Assembly: GCA_025916135.1 (NCBI GenBank)
Contig: CP104793.1
Coordinates: 806,001-870,000 of the forward strand
Direction of reading: 5' to 3'
Length of the DNA: 64,000 bases
Source of the DNA: Rhodobacteraceae bacterium D3-12
Lineage (GTDB): Bacteria; Pseudomonadota; Alphaproteobacteria; Rhodobacterales; Rhodobacteraceae
Shown here: one piece after another, positions 17,376-26,644 of the stretch
Position numbering within the stretch: the first letter of the stretch is position 1
How the letters are laid out: every line of letters begins with the position of its first letter
Made by a program: the position numbers and the translations under genes
Notes under the pieces: model-generated
Told to the model about the DNA's origin: nothing
Seen by the model: the letters and a program-made list of their open reading frames with translations, nothing else
Database searches by the model: none

Positions 17376-19078
17376 TGCGATCGTCGACAAAAATGGGAGG
17401 CAGCCGGTCCGAGGATCGGCTGCTCTCGGTTATTCTGGTCCTTGCGATTTGCCTGACGCTGGCGCCTGTGTTGCGGCTGTTTGTTGAAGGCGTCACGGAT
17501 CAGGGCGCGTTGAGCTTTGAGGTGATGCAAGAGGTTCTGGCGCAGCCGTCGACGCTGAGCGCGTTGCGGCATTCCTTGATCACTGCAGGGCTGGGCACGG
17601 TTGTGTCGCTGATCCTTGGGGCGGCGTTTGCGTTTCTGGTGGCACTGACGGATTTGCGGGCCAAGGCGGCTTTGGTCTTTTGCCTGATGATCCCGATGAT
17701 GATCCCGCCGCAGATTACCGCGCTGTCATGGACACAGATCATGGGGCCTTCGTCGGTTTTGCTCAAGACATTGGGCATTGCGCCACCGCTTGGGGCGCCG
17801 CAGCCGCTTTATTCGGCTGAGGGCATTATCCTGTTGTTGGGTATTCAGCATATGTCGATCATTTTCCTGACCCTGCGGGCGGGTTTGCGTGCGATCCCGC
17901 AAGAGGCGGTCGAGGCGGCGCGGATCAGCGGGGCGAGGGGCCTGCGCACGTGGTGGCAGGTGGTGATGCCGCTGACGCTTCCCAGTTTGGCGGCGGGCAC
18001 AGCGATTACATTTGTGACTGCGCTGGGCAATTTTGGGATTCCGGCGATGCTGGGCATTCCGGCGGGCTATGCCACGCTGCCGACGCTTGTGTATCAAAAG
18101 CTGGCCGGGATGGGGCCGAGCGTTTTGGGCGAGGTTTCGGTTCTGGCGATGCTGATCGGGGCGGTGGCCGTGGCGGGCATTCTGTTGCAGCGGTTCTTTC
18201 AAAGCCGACAGAAGCTGCATCTGGTTGGCTCCACCTCGCGGCCATTGGCGATCCCGCTTGGGCGGGCGCGATTGCCGGTTGAGATATTGCTGTGGGCGGT
18301 GGTTTTCAGCATCCTCGTTTTGCCGATGTTTGGCCTTTTGGCGACCTCTCTGGTGCCGGCATACGGTGTCGCGCTGGGCTTGGACACGGTGACGATTGCC
18401 TCGTGGCACGAAGTGTTGTTGCGTCAGCCGGCGACGACGCGGGCGTTTGTCAATTCGTTCGGATTGGCGGCCGGGGCGTCGGTTGTGCTGATGCTGATTT
18501 GCTTGCCACTGGCGTGGTTGATGGAGCGGCGCAACACGCGGTTGGCGCGCATCTTCGACAGCCTGCTTGATCTGCCCTATGCGCTGCCCGGTGTTGTCTT
18601 GTCGATTGCGATGATCCTGTTGCTGATCAAGCTGCCGTTCACCGACGTCACGCTTTATGGCACGATCTGGATCATTTTTCTGGCGTATCTTGCGCGGTTT
18701 TTCGCGGTGATGTTCCGCCCGGTGCAGGCGAGCCTGAAACAGCTGGACCCGGCGATGGGCGAGGCGGCGCAATCTGTTGGAGCCTCGCTTTACCGGCGGA
18801 TGCGGGATGTGATCCTGCCGCTGTCTGCGCCTGCGGCGGCGGCGGGGGCGATCCTTGTCTTTCTGACCGCATTCAACGAACTCACGGTGTCCGCGCTGCT
18901 CTGGTCTTCGGGGACCGAGACCCTTGGCGTGGTTATCTTCAATCTCGACGACAGCGGTGAAGCCGGCATGGCGAGCGCGCTTGCCATGACCATCGTGTTG
19001 GTGGTCATGGCGCTTATGGCGTTGATCCAGCTGTTTTCGCGCCGTTTACCCAAAGGAGTTGTCCCATGGCAGACATAG
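17372..19078 (+). CDS. Fused double ABC permease (FbpB/PhnV type)
   Basis: 568 residues with about 12 membrane segments and two copies of the BPD_transp_1 domain. Each has an EAA coupling loop: EAARISGARGLRTWWQVVMP (about 181-200) and EAAQSVGASLYRRMRDVILP (about 468-487). Two domains in one chain mean a single gene supplies the whole channel, as in ferric and aminoethylphosphonate importers. Two ATG codons lie in frame at 17372 and 17375, overlapping the binding-protein stop. The 3' end overlaps the ATPase gene by 13 bases. Confidence 0.88.
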   Translation: MMRSSTKMGGSRSEDRLLSVILVLAICLTLAPVLRLFVEGVTDQGALSFEVMQEVLAQPSTLSALRHSLITAGLGTVVSLILGAAFAFLVALTDLRAKAALVFCLMIPMMIPPQITALSWTQIMGPSSVLLKTLGIAPPLGAPQPLYSAEGIILLLGIQHMSIIFLTLRAGLRAIPQEAVEAARISGARGLRTWWQVVMPLTLPSLAAGTAITFVTALGNFGIPAMLGIPAGYATLPTLVYQKLAGMGPSVLGEVSVLAMLIGAVAVAGILLQRFFQSRQKLHLVGSTSRPLAIPLGRARLPVEILLWAVVFSILVLPMFGLLATSLVPAYGVALGLDTVTIASWHEVLLRQPATTRAFVNSFGLAAGASVVLMLICLPLAWLMERRNTRLARIFDSLLDLPYALPGVVLSIAMILLLIKLPFTDVTLYGTIWIIFLAYLARFFAVMFRPVQASLKQLDPAMGEAAQSVGASLYRRMRDVILPLSAPAAAAGAILVFLTAFNELTVSALLWSSGTETLGVVIFNLDDSGEAGMASALAMTIVLVVMALMALIQLFSRRLPKGVVPWQT

Positions 19079-20115
19079 ACCTGTCCTCGGTTGGCAAAAC
19101 ATTCGCGGGCACGCCCGCGCTTGCAGACATCACAACGCGGTTTGAGGATGGCGAGTTCATTGCCCTGCTTGGACCGTCAGGATGCGGCAAAACCACGTTG
19201 TTGCGGATTTTGGCGGGGTTCGAATTGCCAAGCAGCGGGCGGTTGAGCATCGGCGGGCGTGAAATGGCCAATGCCGACACCGGCGCGGTGATCCCGCCGG
19301 AGGAGCGTAACATTGGTTTTGTGTTTCAATCCTATGCTTTGTGGCCGCATATGTCGGTGCGGCGCAACGTGTCTTACCCCTTGGAAATCCGCCGGTTTTC
19401 CAAAGCCGAGATCACAGTGCAAACCGATGCGGCGCTGGCGGCGACCGGGCTTGGGGCCTATGCCGACCGCATGCCGTCGGATCTTTCTGGTGGGCAGAGA
19501 CAGCGGGTGGCTTTGGCGCGTTGCCTTGTGTCTGATCCTTGCGCGGTATTGTTGGACGAGCCATTGGCCAACCTTGATGTGGCGCTGCGGGCGTCGATGC
19601 AGGGGGTGTTCACCGATTTCCACAAACGCACCGGCGCGACCATGGTCTATGTCACCCATGATCAGGCCGAAGCCATGGCGATGGCCGACCGGATCGTGGT
19701 GATGGACAAAGGGCGCATTCAGCAATTCGACACGCCCCAGACGCTCTATGAGCGGCCCAAGAACCGCTTTGTTGCAGAGTTTGTCGGGCGTGGCACCGTG
19801 GTGCCCGTGCAAGAGGCAGAACAGGTGGGCGCCGCGCGGCAGGCCCGCGTTTTGGGCGCGCAGGTGGTGGTGCACTCCGATGCCAGCGCCGTGCCGGTCA
19901 GCCATGTTTGTTTGCGGCCCGAAAACTTGACCATTTCCGAGGTCGGAGACCTGCGCGCCAAGGTGGCACGGGTCACCTATATGGGCGGAAAATACCTGTT
20001 GGAGACGGTGACCGGCTGTGGCGCGCGGCTTTTGGCGGAAACGCGGGCGCGGTTCGACGAGGGCGCACAATTGGGCCTGACGATTACAACCCCTTGGGCC
20101 TTTTCAGAGGATTAA
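19066..20115 (+). CDS. ABC transporter ATP-binding protein (FbpC/PotA-like)
   Basis: 349 residues: Walker A GPSGCGKTT (36-44), Q-loop FQSYALWPH, signature LSGGQRQR (about 139-146), Walker B VLLDEP (about 162-167) and H-loop YVTHDQAEA. A C-terminal TOBE-like region (about 245-345) contains VCLRPENL. It powers the importer formed with the two upstream genes. AAGGAG lies eight bases before the ATG inside the permease gene. The next gene starts directly after its stop. Confidence 0.9.
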   Translation: MADIDLSSVGKTFAGTPALADITTRFEDGEFIALLGPSGCGKTTLLRILAGFELPSSGRLSIGGREMANADTGAVIPPEERNIGFVFQSYALWPHMSVRRNVSYPLEIRRFSKAEITVQTDAALAATGLGAYADRMPSDLSGGQRQRVALARCLVSDPCAVLLDEPLANLDVALRASMQGVFTDFHKRTGATMVYVTHDQAEAMAMADRIVVMDKGRIQQFDTPQTLYERPKNRFVAEFVGRGTVVPVQEAEQVGAARQARVLGAQVVVHSDASAVPVSHVCLRPENLTISEVGDLRAKVARVTYMGGKYLLETVTGCGARLLAETRARFDEGAQLGLTITTPWAFSED

Positions 20116-21183
20116 ATGCAGAGCGTAAGATTACTTTCGGGCATCGGGGACAAGGGCCCCGCATGCATTCAGTTGACCGCGAACGAGCGGATCTGGCTGT
20201 TGGATTGCGGCTTTGGGCCGGAGGCGCATGCGCAGTTCGACCCCGCGTGGTTAAGCGGGGCGGAGGCGGTGTTTATCACCCATGACCACATCGACCATAT
20301 CGGTGGCGCGTCACATGCGGTCGAGGCGGGGCTTGTGATCTATGCAACGGCCCAGACCGCCAAGGCGCTGCCGCCGGCGGCCAAGGTGCGCCTGCTGCCC
20401 GAGCAGGGCGAGACGGTGATCGACGGCGTGACCCTCACCACCGGGCGCAACGGCCATGCGATGGGCGGCGTGTGGATGCATTTCGATCTGGGCGAGGGGT
20501 TCTTTTACTCTGGCGATTGGTCGGAAGAATCCGATTGGTTCCCGCTTGATATGCCGCCTGCGGCGGCGACGGCGGTTCTGGATTGTTCCTATCAATTGAA
20601 TGACGTGCCGCAATCAGAGCGGCTTGCGGCGTTGCATGCGTTGCTGGACGGCTTGCAGGGGCAGGTGCTTTTGCCGGTGCCGCCCTCGGGGCGGGCGGGC
20701 GAGATGGCGCTGCATCTGGTGCGGCGGTACGGGCATGAGAGCGTCATGCTTGACCCGGAGTGTCAGGCGACATTGCTGAGCGCGTTGAAGAGCACGACCC
20801 TGAGCCCGGATGCGCAGGAGATTGCGCCGCTGTTGCAACGCGGCCCGATGGAGCAGGCACGGTTCCTTGTGTGTGACACGCCCAATGCGGATGGCGGTGC
20901 GGCGTGGGGCTATGTGCGGGCATGGCACGAAGGCGGGCGATTGGGGCGCGATGCGCATGTGGTGTTCACGGGCCATATGACGGCCCATGCGCGCGGAATT
21001 TGCGCTGTTCCTGGCGGGTATTTCCAACGCTGGAATGTGCATCCGCCATTGCGCGATCAGGTCAAGATGCTTGGTCGACTAGGGGCGAAATGCTTTGCTC
21101 CTGCGTTTTGTGCGCAGCCCGAAGATTACCTTGTCGAGGATCTGAACGTCGAGATTTTCCTGCATGATCCGGTGCGGCTATGA
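20116..21183 (+). CDS. MBL-fold metallo-hydrolase, exonuclease-like family
   Basis: 355 residues. The metal-binding signature THDHIDHIGG gives H56, H58, D60 and H61. Further ligands are plausible at NGHAMGG (about 117) and YSGDWSEES (about 137). A late FTGHMTAHARG (about 308) resembles the C-terminal His motif of RNA/DNA-processing MBL enzymes. No signal peptide is seen, so it is cytosolic. The start abuts the ATPase stop and the stop overlaps the next start (ATGA), so it is firmly in the transport operon. A hydrolase acting on the imported compound, perhaps a phosphodiester, is inferred. Confidence 0.75.
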   Translation: MQSVRLLSGIGDKGPACIQLTANERIWLLDCGFGPEAHAQFDPAWLSGAEAVFITHDHIDHIGGASHAVEAGLVIYATAQTAKALPPAAKVRLLPEQGETVIDGVTLTTGRNGHAMGGVWMHFDLGEGFFYSGDWSEESDWFPLDMPPAAATAVLDCSYQLNDVPQSERLAALHALLDGLQGQVLLPVPPSGRAGEMALHLVRRYGHESVMLDPECQATLLSALKSTTLSPDAQEIAPLLQRGPMEQARFLVCDTPNADGGAAWGYVRAWHEGGRLGRDAHVVFTGHMTAHARGICAVPGGYFQRWNVHPPLRDQVKMLGRLGAKCFAPAFCAQPEDYLVEDLNVEIFLHDPVRL

Positions 21184-21758
21184 CGGGGTCTGAACTGCCC
21201 GCGACGAGCTTTTGCTTGATCCGCCATGGCGAGACAACGGCCAATGCGCAGAGCATCATCGCTGGCGTAACCGACGTGGCGCTGACTGAGCGGGGCCGCA
21301 CGCAGGCGCGGGCGCTGGCGCAATTGACTTGGCCGGATCAGCTTGCGATTTTCACCAGCCCGATGGCACGCGCAAGGGAGACCGCGCGCTTGGGGTTTCC
21401 GGGCCGCGATATGCAGCACCATGCAGGCTTGCGCGAGCGTGATTGGGGCGTTTATGAAGGCGCGCCGATCAGCGATAGCCCTGTAAGAGAGGCAACTCCG
21501 GAGCGCGGTGAAAGCTGGCCCGGAATGCTGGCGCGGGTGCATCGCGCCATCTGTGAAATCTGTATTCAGTCGGGTGGGCGGCTGCCTGTTTTGGTTTGCC
21601 ATTCCGGCGTGATCCGCGCCGCGCGAGTGCTGTGGACAAGCGGGCATGTCGGCGAGCGGCCTGCGAATGCCATGCCGATCCTCTTTCTTAAAACCAACGA
21701 TAAATTAATGGAGCAGAGTTATGAAAACAGCGGGTTCGACGCCCTGCGTGGTGTTTGA
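21180..21758 (+). CDS. Histidine phosphatase (phosphoglycerate mutase superfamily)
   Basis: 192 residues. The RHG motif LIRHGETT gives Arg15, the phospho-accepting His16 and Gly17. Other conserved points are FTSPMARARETARL, LRERDWGVYEG and the second catalytic His in VCHSGVIRA. Members remove phosphate from small metabolites or sugar phosphates. It overlaps the MBL gene by four bases and the HAD gene by 38 bases. The long 3' overlap suggests the last dozen residues are not critical. Confidence 0.85.
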   Translation: MTGSELPATSFCLIRHGETTANAQSIIAGVTDVALTERGRTQARALAQLTWPDQLAIFTSPMARARETARLGFPGRDMQHHAGLRERDWGVYEGAPISDSPVREATPERGESWPGMLARVHRAICEICIQSGGRLPVLVCHSGVIRAARVLWTSGHVGERPANAMPILFLKTNDKLMEQSYENSGFDALRGV

Positions 21759-22185
21759 TGTTGATGGCACATTGGCCGAGTTCGATGCGGATCGGCTTGG
21801 GTATCTGGTGCACGGCAAGGAAAAGCTGTGGGATGAATTCCATGACGCCATGGCAAGCGCGGCTTTGATTGAGCCGATCGCACAGTTGATGCGTCGTTTA
21901 AAGGACAGCGGCGAAACGATTGTGATTTGCTCCGGGCGCCCCAAGGGCTGGATCGCGCACACGGTTGCGTGGCTGCGCAAACATGAACTGCCGTTTGACG
22001 GAATCTACCTGCGCGCCGACGATCAGGACGAGGCCAGCGACCCGGACGTGAAGCGCCGCGCCTTGGAGGAGATGAAGGCCGATGGCTTTGCGCCATGGCT
22101 GGTGGTGGATGACCGCAGTTCAGTCGTGCAGGCATGGCGTGACGAAGGGCTTGTTTGCCTGCAATGCGCGCCGGGAGATTTTTGA
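21721..22185 (+). CDS. HAD-superfamily phosphatase, PNKP 3'-phosphatase-like
   Basis: 154 residues. The HAD nucleophile motif FDVDGTLAEF gives Asp13 and Asp15. SGRPKG is motif II-like, and the C-terminal VVDDRSSVVQAWRDEGLVCLQ ending in GDF closely follows the phosphatase domain of T4-type polynucleotide kinase. A CAP-less minimal HAD of this type acts on terminal phosphates of nucleotides or similar small substrates. GGAG stands seven bases before the ATG, inside the histidine phosphatase gene. It is the last gene of the operon; a terminator follows. Confidence 0.82.
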   Translation: MKTAGSTPCVVFDVDGTLAEFDADRLGYLVHGKEKLWDEFHDAMASAALIEPIAQLMRRLKDSGETIVICSGRPKGWIAHTVAWLRKHELPFDGIYLRADDQDEASDPDVKRRALEEMKADGFAPWLVVDDRSSVVQAWRDEGLVCLQCAPGDF

Positions 22186-22267
22186 GCCGCGCGCAGGAGG
22201 TTGGGCGGGGGGCATCCTGAGCGAAAGGCTGAAAAGCGTCACGCCAGCCTGTGGCCACTCTAGGCGT

Positions 22268-22311
22268 AACCACCCGATGATCGGTATCGGGTTTTTTAGC
22301 GAAGCTGGGAG
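22268..22311 (+). repeat. Short direct repeat, copy A (partner at 26876-26921)
   Basis: About 42 bases reading CCACCC-ATGATCGG-ATCGG-TTTTTAGCGAAGCTG-GAGA recur with a few differences at about 26876-26921, same strand. The two copies flank the RTX region. The second lies beside an IS5-type transposase remnant, so the repeat is probably a leftover of the same or a related insertion. Confidence 0.5.
22273..22297 (+). terminator. Intrinsic terminator of the DeoR/ABC/phosphatase operon
   Basis: CCCGAT, a seven-base loop, ATCGGG and then six T residues. It stands about 90 bases after the HAD gene, in the right orientation to end the six-gene transcript. The same sequence is part of a short repeat found again near 26876, where the stem is weaker. 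Confidence 0.6.
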
Positions 22312-22588
22312 ATTCCGACCGCAGCTCTTTGACTTCGAGGGATATCGCTTGTTGCGCCGTGTCACCCGCCAAGCGGTTCTTTCCAGCTTCAAGGAATTCT
22401 TTTGACCAGGAACAATACAGGCTCTCAACGACTCCTGTCGTCTGCCGGAAGCGGCAGGTCGAGCAGCGCCTTCAAGGTTAGGCATGTCTGGGTCGCCGTA
22501 TCGCTGAATTGCCGCTGACGACCACGGTTGCCGTTCGGCGGAGCAATCCAGACCATCTCTGGATCAAACAATATTAACAACTTAGGCG

Positions 22589-22732
22589 GTCTTCTCCGGC
22601 AACTCCACCGATTACACGCTGACGCGCAGCGGCAATAGCGTCTCGGTCGTGGGGGCCGGTGGGGCCGATCTTCTGATCAACGTGGATTATTTTCGCTTTG
22701 GTGACGAGGATGTCAGGATCTGGGATCTCTAA
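22589..22732 (+). pseudogene. Orphan C-terminus of a second RTX protein
   Basis: 48 codons ending at TAA (22730-22732). They read FSGNSTDYTLTRSGNSVSVV, then VDYFRFGDEDVRIWDL. This matches, position by position, the last part of the RTX protein on the other strand (FTGNAADYTLTRSGNNVTVV, VEYFRFDDGDVTIWDL). No start codon or RTX repeats precede it. The two copies differ at many nucleotides, so this is an old paralogue, not a recent duplication. It probably remains from a deleted RTX gene that faced the surviving one tail to tail. Confidence 0.75.
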
Positions 22733-22752
22733 AACCGGCCTAGGCTAAGGTT

Positions 22753-22782
22753 GACTGCGGGCGTCTCTAAACGCCCGCAGTC
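22753..22782. terminator. Strong hairpin overlapping the RTX stop codon
   Basis: GACTGCGGGCGT ... ACGCCCGCAGTC is a perfect 12-bp inverted repeat with a six-base loop. The stop codon of the RTX gene (minus strand, 22767-22769) lies in the loop and arm. No T-run follows on either strand, so it is a 3'-end stabiliser or weak bidirectional terminator between two tail-to-tail genes rather than a classic intrinsic terminator. Confidence 0.45.
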
Positions 22783-25700
22783 TGGTGTTGTATCGCTGAT
22801 CGGAGATCCCAGATGGTCACGTCGCCATCGTCAAACCGGAAGTACTCGACATCGATCAATTGGTCCGTGCCATCCGCGCCCACAACCGTCACGTTGTTGC
22901 CAGAACGGGTCAGCGTGTAATCGGCCGCATTGCCCGTGAACAGCGCATAGTCCGAGCCGCCGCCACCGTCGATCACGTCGTTGCCAAGCCCACCCATCAG
23001 GTAGTCGACACCGCCATAACCGAACAGGAAGTCGTCGCCTTCAAGCCCGCTTAGCTGGTTGCGTTCGCTTGAACCGCGCAGCTCGTCATCGAAGCGCGAC
23101 CCGACGAGGTTCTCGATCTCGACATAGAGGTCGCTCCGCGCGTCCCCGACCGAGCCGTAGCCCGTCTCGCGGCCGTTCGTTACAGCGCCGTTCGACAGGT
23201 TCGCCGTTACGCCCGAAGAGGCGTTGTAATAGGTCACCGTGTCGGTGCCGCTGCCGCCGTAATAGCGCTCGCGACCGCCGGTCGAGCTGACGAACCAATC
23301 ATAGCCGCCCAAGCCGCGGAAGTCGTTCTCGCCATCGTCGCCATAGAACACATCCTGCCGGCTCGACCCGGTGATGCGTTCCACCGACGTCAGGGTCAGA
23401 CCCTCGGCCAGGGCGGTGTTATTGGCCGAATTGGCCAGATCAATCACCACGCCCGTCGCCAGCGCCCCGCTGGGCGGGAGGCCGTTGGCCGAGAACACAT
23501 CGGCCACCACGGTCACCTCGCTCGACTGGTATTCGAGGAAGGAGATCATGTCCTGCCCCGAGCCGCCATCGATCGTGTCATTGCCCTCGGTCGCGATGAT
23601 CCAGTCGTAGTTGCCTAGCGCGCGGATCTCGTCATCGCCATCAGTGCCGCGGATACGGTCGGCATAGATGGTGGTGGTGATCCGCTCGACGTTGGAAAAG
23701 GCGATCTGTTCGGAGCCATCGTGGTTAACCGCCGTGCCGGCTTGCATGTCGATATCAAGGCGATAGTCGACATTGGTCCGCCCCGGCGTGTCGGCGAGGT
23801 TGTAGAACGAGACCATGTCGCGTCCGTCGCCACCGTCGATGGTATCCGAACCACCCCCTACGTTCATCCAGTCATTGCCTCCCATCGCATTGAAACGTTC
23901 GGCGGCGGGTGTGCCCGTTTGCAAATCGGCATTGTCCGTGCCCGTGAATGTCGGAGGGGCCAGGTCTGCAAGATCGTCGTAGCTGATCGTTTGATCCGAA
24001 AACTCAATGAATTCAACGTCGTCATGGATAATGTCCGTGCCATCCGATGTGGCCACAGCTAACCCATTCGGCACATGGTACAACTCCGCAGACAGGCTGC
24101 CGCCGGAGCTTAGGGACGCACCGATAACCGCCGTGTCGCTGCCGCCGCCGCCCTGCAGATCGTCGTTATCCGCGCCGCCGATCAGCCGGTCATCGCCCTC
24201 TCCGCCTAGAAGCATGTCGTTGCCTGCAAGGCCGCTAATGGTGTCATCACCGTAGTTCCCCGGGAGGGTATCGTCATCAACGGTGCCGGTAATATCGCGG
24301 TTTCGAAGCTCCAAAATCTCAGCGTAACTCAATACCACAACGGGATCACTGTAGTTCTGGAACTCGTAGGTTTCGACGTTGCTTACGACATTGTGCTGTG
24401 GGTTGTAGTAGCTGTTGTCGTAGTCGATGGTGAGTGCATCATCTGGCCCGCCAACCACGAGATCAGCAATCGGGAACGCGTTAAAAATGGCCCTGTCATT
24501 TCCATCCCCGCCATCTAGAGTGTCGTCGCCGAAGCCGGCGTACAGCACGTCATCTCCGGCCTCACCGTACAACTCGTCGTTGTGCTTCCCACCGTCCAAG
24601 GTGTCATTGCCGATCCCACCGTAGAGCTGATCATCGCCGTCCCTGCCATCTATGGAGTCGTCGCCAGCTTCGCCAAAGATGTCGTCATCGCCATATGATC
24701 CAATGAGTGTATCCTGGCCGTAATCTCCGACGATCGTATCGTCGTCGACTGTCCCGTACTCGTAAATGTTACGAAGCTCCAAAATTTCGGCATAGGTGCG
24801 CGTGTCGGTGTAGGAGCCATCCGAAAACTCGAATACCTCAAAGCCTTGCACAACATCACTGCTGCCCGCGTAAGAGATAGTCAGCGCATCCGATGGCCCC
24901 CGAACGGAAGTGATGTCAGCGATCCTGACATCAAACGCCGCCGTGTCGTTTCCTGCCCCACCGATCATGGAATCGTTTCCCGGACCGGCGTTGACGAAAT
25001 CATCGCCATCACCGCCTGTCAGGCTGTCGTCACCTTCACCGCCAATGAGCGTGTCGCCACCATCACCGCCGGTGATCGTGTCATTGCCGACTTCGCCATC
25101 AAGATAATCCGCAGCGCCAGCACCTTGCAGCAGGTCGTCACCGTCGCGACCAAAGATCGCTGTTCCGCCTTCAGCCGCGATCAATTCGTCTTCGCCTGAG
25201 GTGCCGAGCGAGTCGGGCAGATACAATCTGACCAAGACATCATTGCCGAGTTCATCCGAAAAGGCGCTGCCTTCGATGAGGGCCATTATCTTGCCGTTGC
25301 CCAGCGTCACCATGTCGAGGGGGCTGTGATAGTAGTTTATCTCGTAGTCGGGCACACGCCGCGATGTGGCGACAAACATCTCACCAACAGCTTCGTTATT
25401 CTCGTCATAGCGTTGGGCATATGTCGTGTAGCCGACAGAACCGCTCGAAATATACCGCGCCGTGATCAGCACTCCTCCGTCTTCCATAGCAGCAGCGGCA
25501 GTGTCGTAATACCGAGCATCAAGGTCGATATCATCTGTTACGGCAACGCCGTCGGCATCGAAGCGGCGCCATGCGGAAACGTCCCCGTTGTACCAAGTGA
25601 CGACAAAGCCGCCATCCGGCATTGCAGTGGCCGCTGGTCTTGCTTCCCAGTCTGGCGCATCCGAACTGATCATGAAGCTGTCGCCCAAAGCGTTTCCGCT

Positions 25701-26444
25701 CTGATCAAAAACTCGCCCGAGGATCGCGGGTTGGTCGCTGGTGTTACCGGCTGCGTCAATACCGCCCCGCATAAAGACGATGTACCGACCACCTGGCAGA
25801 GAAACAGACTCTCCGACCCAGTTGGAATAGTCGACAGAATAGGATCCTGTGCCAACCCAAGGCGTTATGGCCGAGGGCGTTCCATTTGCAGCAGCAGTAT
25901 CAGTAAATGTTTGTGTATAGACAATCTGCGCACCTCCATATTGCGCTAGAATGCCCGGGTAAGACGCGTTCCATGTGAACGCAAAACCGCCAGTGTCCAG
26001 GGCGGTAATCGCATATAGATCGCCATCGGCGGTGACTTCCGCCAGTTGACCGACATCGCGATCAGGCAGATCAATGATCGTTTCGCCGCGCATTGCGCCG
26101 TCGGCATCATAGCTGCGCACATGAGCGTCCCTTGTCACTGAATCCCGCCAGCCAACAGCATAACCGCCATCGGCGAGGCCCGTCACAACGGGGTACATGC
26201 TGGAACTGTCATCAGTTTGCTCAATAGAAACAGGCGCACCCATAGCAACCCCGTCCGCATCGTAGCGCTGGGCAAACATTTCATAGAGAAACGAATAGAC
26301 GTCTGGGTCCGGCTGCGTGGTCTGCGTATAGACTACCATTGCGCCACCGTCGGCAAGCGCGGTGATATCGGAGCGGGCTTGAGAGCCTGCGCGGTCAGCA
26401 GACGCTGAAACAGCATCCGAGGCGGGGACAAGTGTATAAGTCAT
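22767..26444 (-). CDS. Large RTX (hemolysin-type Ca2+-binding) protein, type I secreted
   Basis: 1225 residues from the ATG at 26444 (GGAAAGAG upstream; an earlier in-frame start lacks a ribosome site). Residues about 25-420 carry repeated LADGGAMVVYTQ / LADGGYAVGWRD / MPDGGFVVTWYN motifs, a beta-propeller-like array common in roseobacter RTX proteins. From about 430 come several blocks of GGxGxDxL nonapeptides (about 430-520, 575-665, 730-790, 850-895, 945-985, 1050, 1130-1175), which bind Ca2+ outside the cell. The C-terminus VEYFRFDDGDVTIWDL plus a short tail is the likely type I secretion signal. No ABC/HlyD/TolC secretion genes are adjacent. It may be an adhesin or surface-layer-like protein; no catalytic domain was recognised. 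Confidence 0.88.
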   Translation of the reverse strand: MTYTLVPASDAVSASADRAGSQARSDITALADGGAMVVYTQTTQPDPDVYSFLYEMFAQRYDADGVAMGAPVSIEQTDDSSSMYPVVTGLADGGYAVGWRDSVTRDAHVRSYDADGAMRGETIIDLPDRDVGQLAEVTADGDLYAITALDTGGFAFTWNASYPGILAQYGGAQIVYTQTFTDTAAANGTPSAITPWVGTGSYSVDYSNWVGESVSLPGGRYIVFMRGGIDAAGNTSDQPAILGRVFDQSGNALGDSFMISSDAPDWEARPAATAMPDGGFVVTWYNGDVSAWRRFDADGVAVTDDIDLDARYYDTAAAAMEDGGVLITARYISSGSVGYTTYAQRYDENNEAVGEMFVATSRRVPDYEINYYHSPLDMVTLGNGKIMALIEGSAFSDELGNDVLVRLYLPDSLGTSGEDELIAAEGGTAIFGRDGDDLLQGAGAADYLDGEVGNDTITGGDGGDTLIGGEGDDSLTGGDGDDFVNAGPGNDSMIGGAGNDTAAFDVRIADITSVRGPSDALTISYAGSSDVVQGFEVFEFSDGSYTDTRTYAEILELRNIYEYGTVDDDTIVGDYGQDTLIGSYGDDDIFGEAGDDSIDGRDGDDQLYGGIGNDTLDGGKHNDELYGEAGDDVLYAGFGDDTLDGGDGNDRAIFNAFPIADLVVGGPDDALTIDYDNSYYNPQHNVVSNVETYEFQNYSDPVVVLSYAEILELRNRDITGTVDDDTLPGNYGDDTISGLAGNDMLLGGEGDDRLIGGADNDDLQGGGGSDTAVIGASLSSGGSLSAELYHVPNGLAVATSDGTDIIHDDVEFIEFSDQTISYDDLADLAPPTFTGTDNADLQTGTPAAERFNAMGGNDWMNVGGGSDTIDGGDGRDMVSFYNLADTPGRTNVDYRLDIDMQAGTAVNHDGSEQIAFSNVERITTTIYADRIRGTDGDDEIRALGNYDWIIATEGNDTIDGGSGQDMISFLEYQSSEVTVVADVFSANGLPPSGALATGVVIDLANSANNTALAEGLTLTSVERITGSSRQDVFYGDDGENDFRGLGGYDWFVSSTGGRERYYGGSGTDTVTYYNASSGVTANLSNGAVTNGRETGYGSVGDARSDLYVEIENLVGSRFDDELRGSSERNQLSGLEGDDFLFGYGGVDYLMGGLGNDVIDGGGGSDYALFTGNAADYTLTRSGNNVTVVGADGTDQLIDVEYFRFDDGDVTIWDLRSAIQHQTAGV

Positions 26445-26644
26445 GTTAGGCTCTTTCCACTGGAGATATTTCGCTGCCCAATATCTCGGTAAGGCAAAAC
26501 GCACTTTTTTGCGCTTTACGTAATTTTAGCTTTTTCACCGCACAGACGTCGTTGATTGGTATCAATTACTGAGTAGAAACACCCAAAATCCGGCCCTGAA
26601 ATATGGCGTCTGCTCCTTTAGACGCTTGGTGCCCGTCGCCTTCA

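Larger units (their letters stand above)
22186..22588. other. Intergenic junction with repeat and deletion scar
   Basis: 403 bases between the HAD gene and the orphan RTX fragment. It contains the terminator and repeat copy A. The rest (about 22310-22588) has no recognisable gene on either strand. The RTX-like reading frame starts abruptly around 22589 without a start codon, so a deletion or rearrangement end probably lies near 22585. Confidence 0.4.

Noticed and set aside
16317-17390. 357-codon open frame antisense to the binding-protein gene
   Set aside because: Completely overlaps a gene with signal peptide and family motifs; its translation is basic and motif-free.
23000-26400. CRISPR-like array suggested by regularly repeated motifs
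   Set aside because: The periodicity is that of GGxGxDxL nonapeptide codons inside the RTX gene, with no constant repeat/variable spacer structure.
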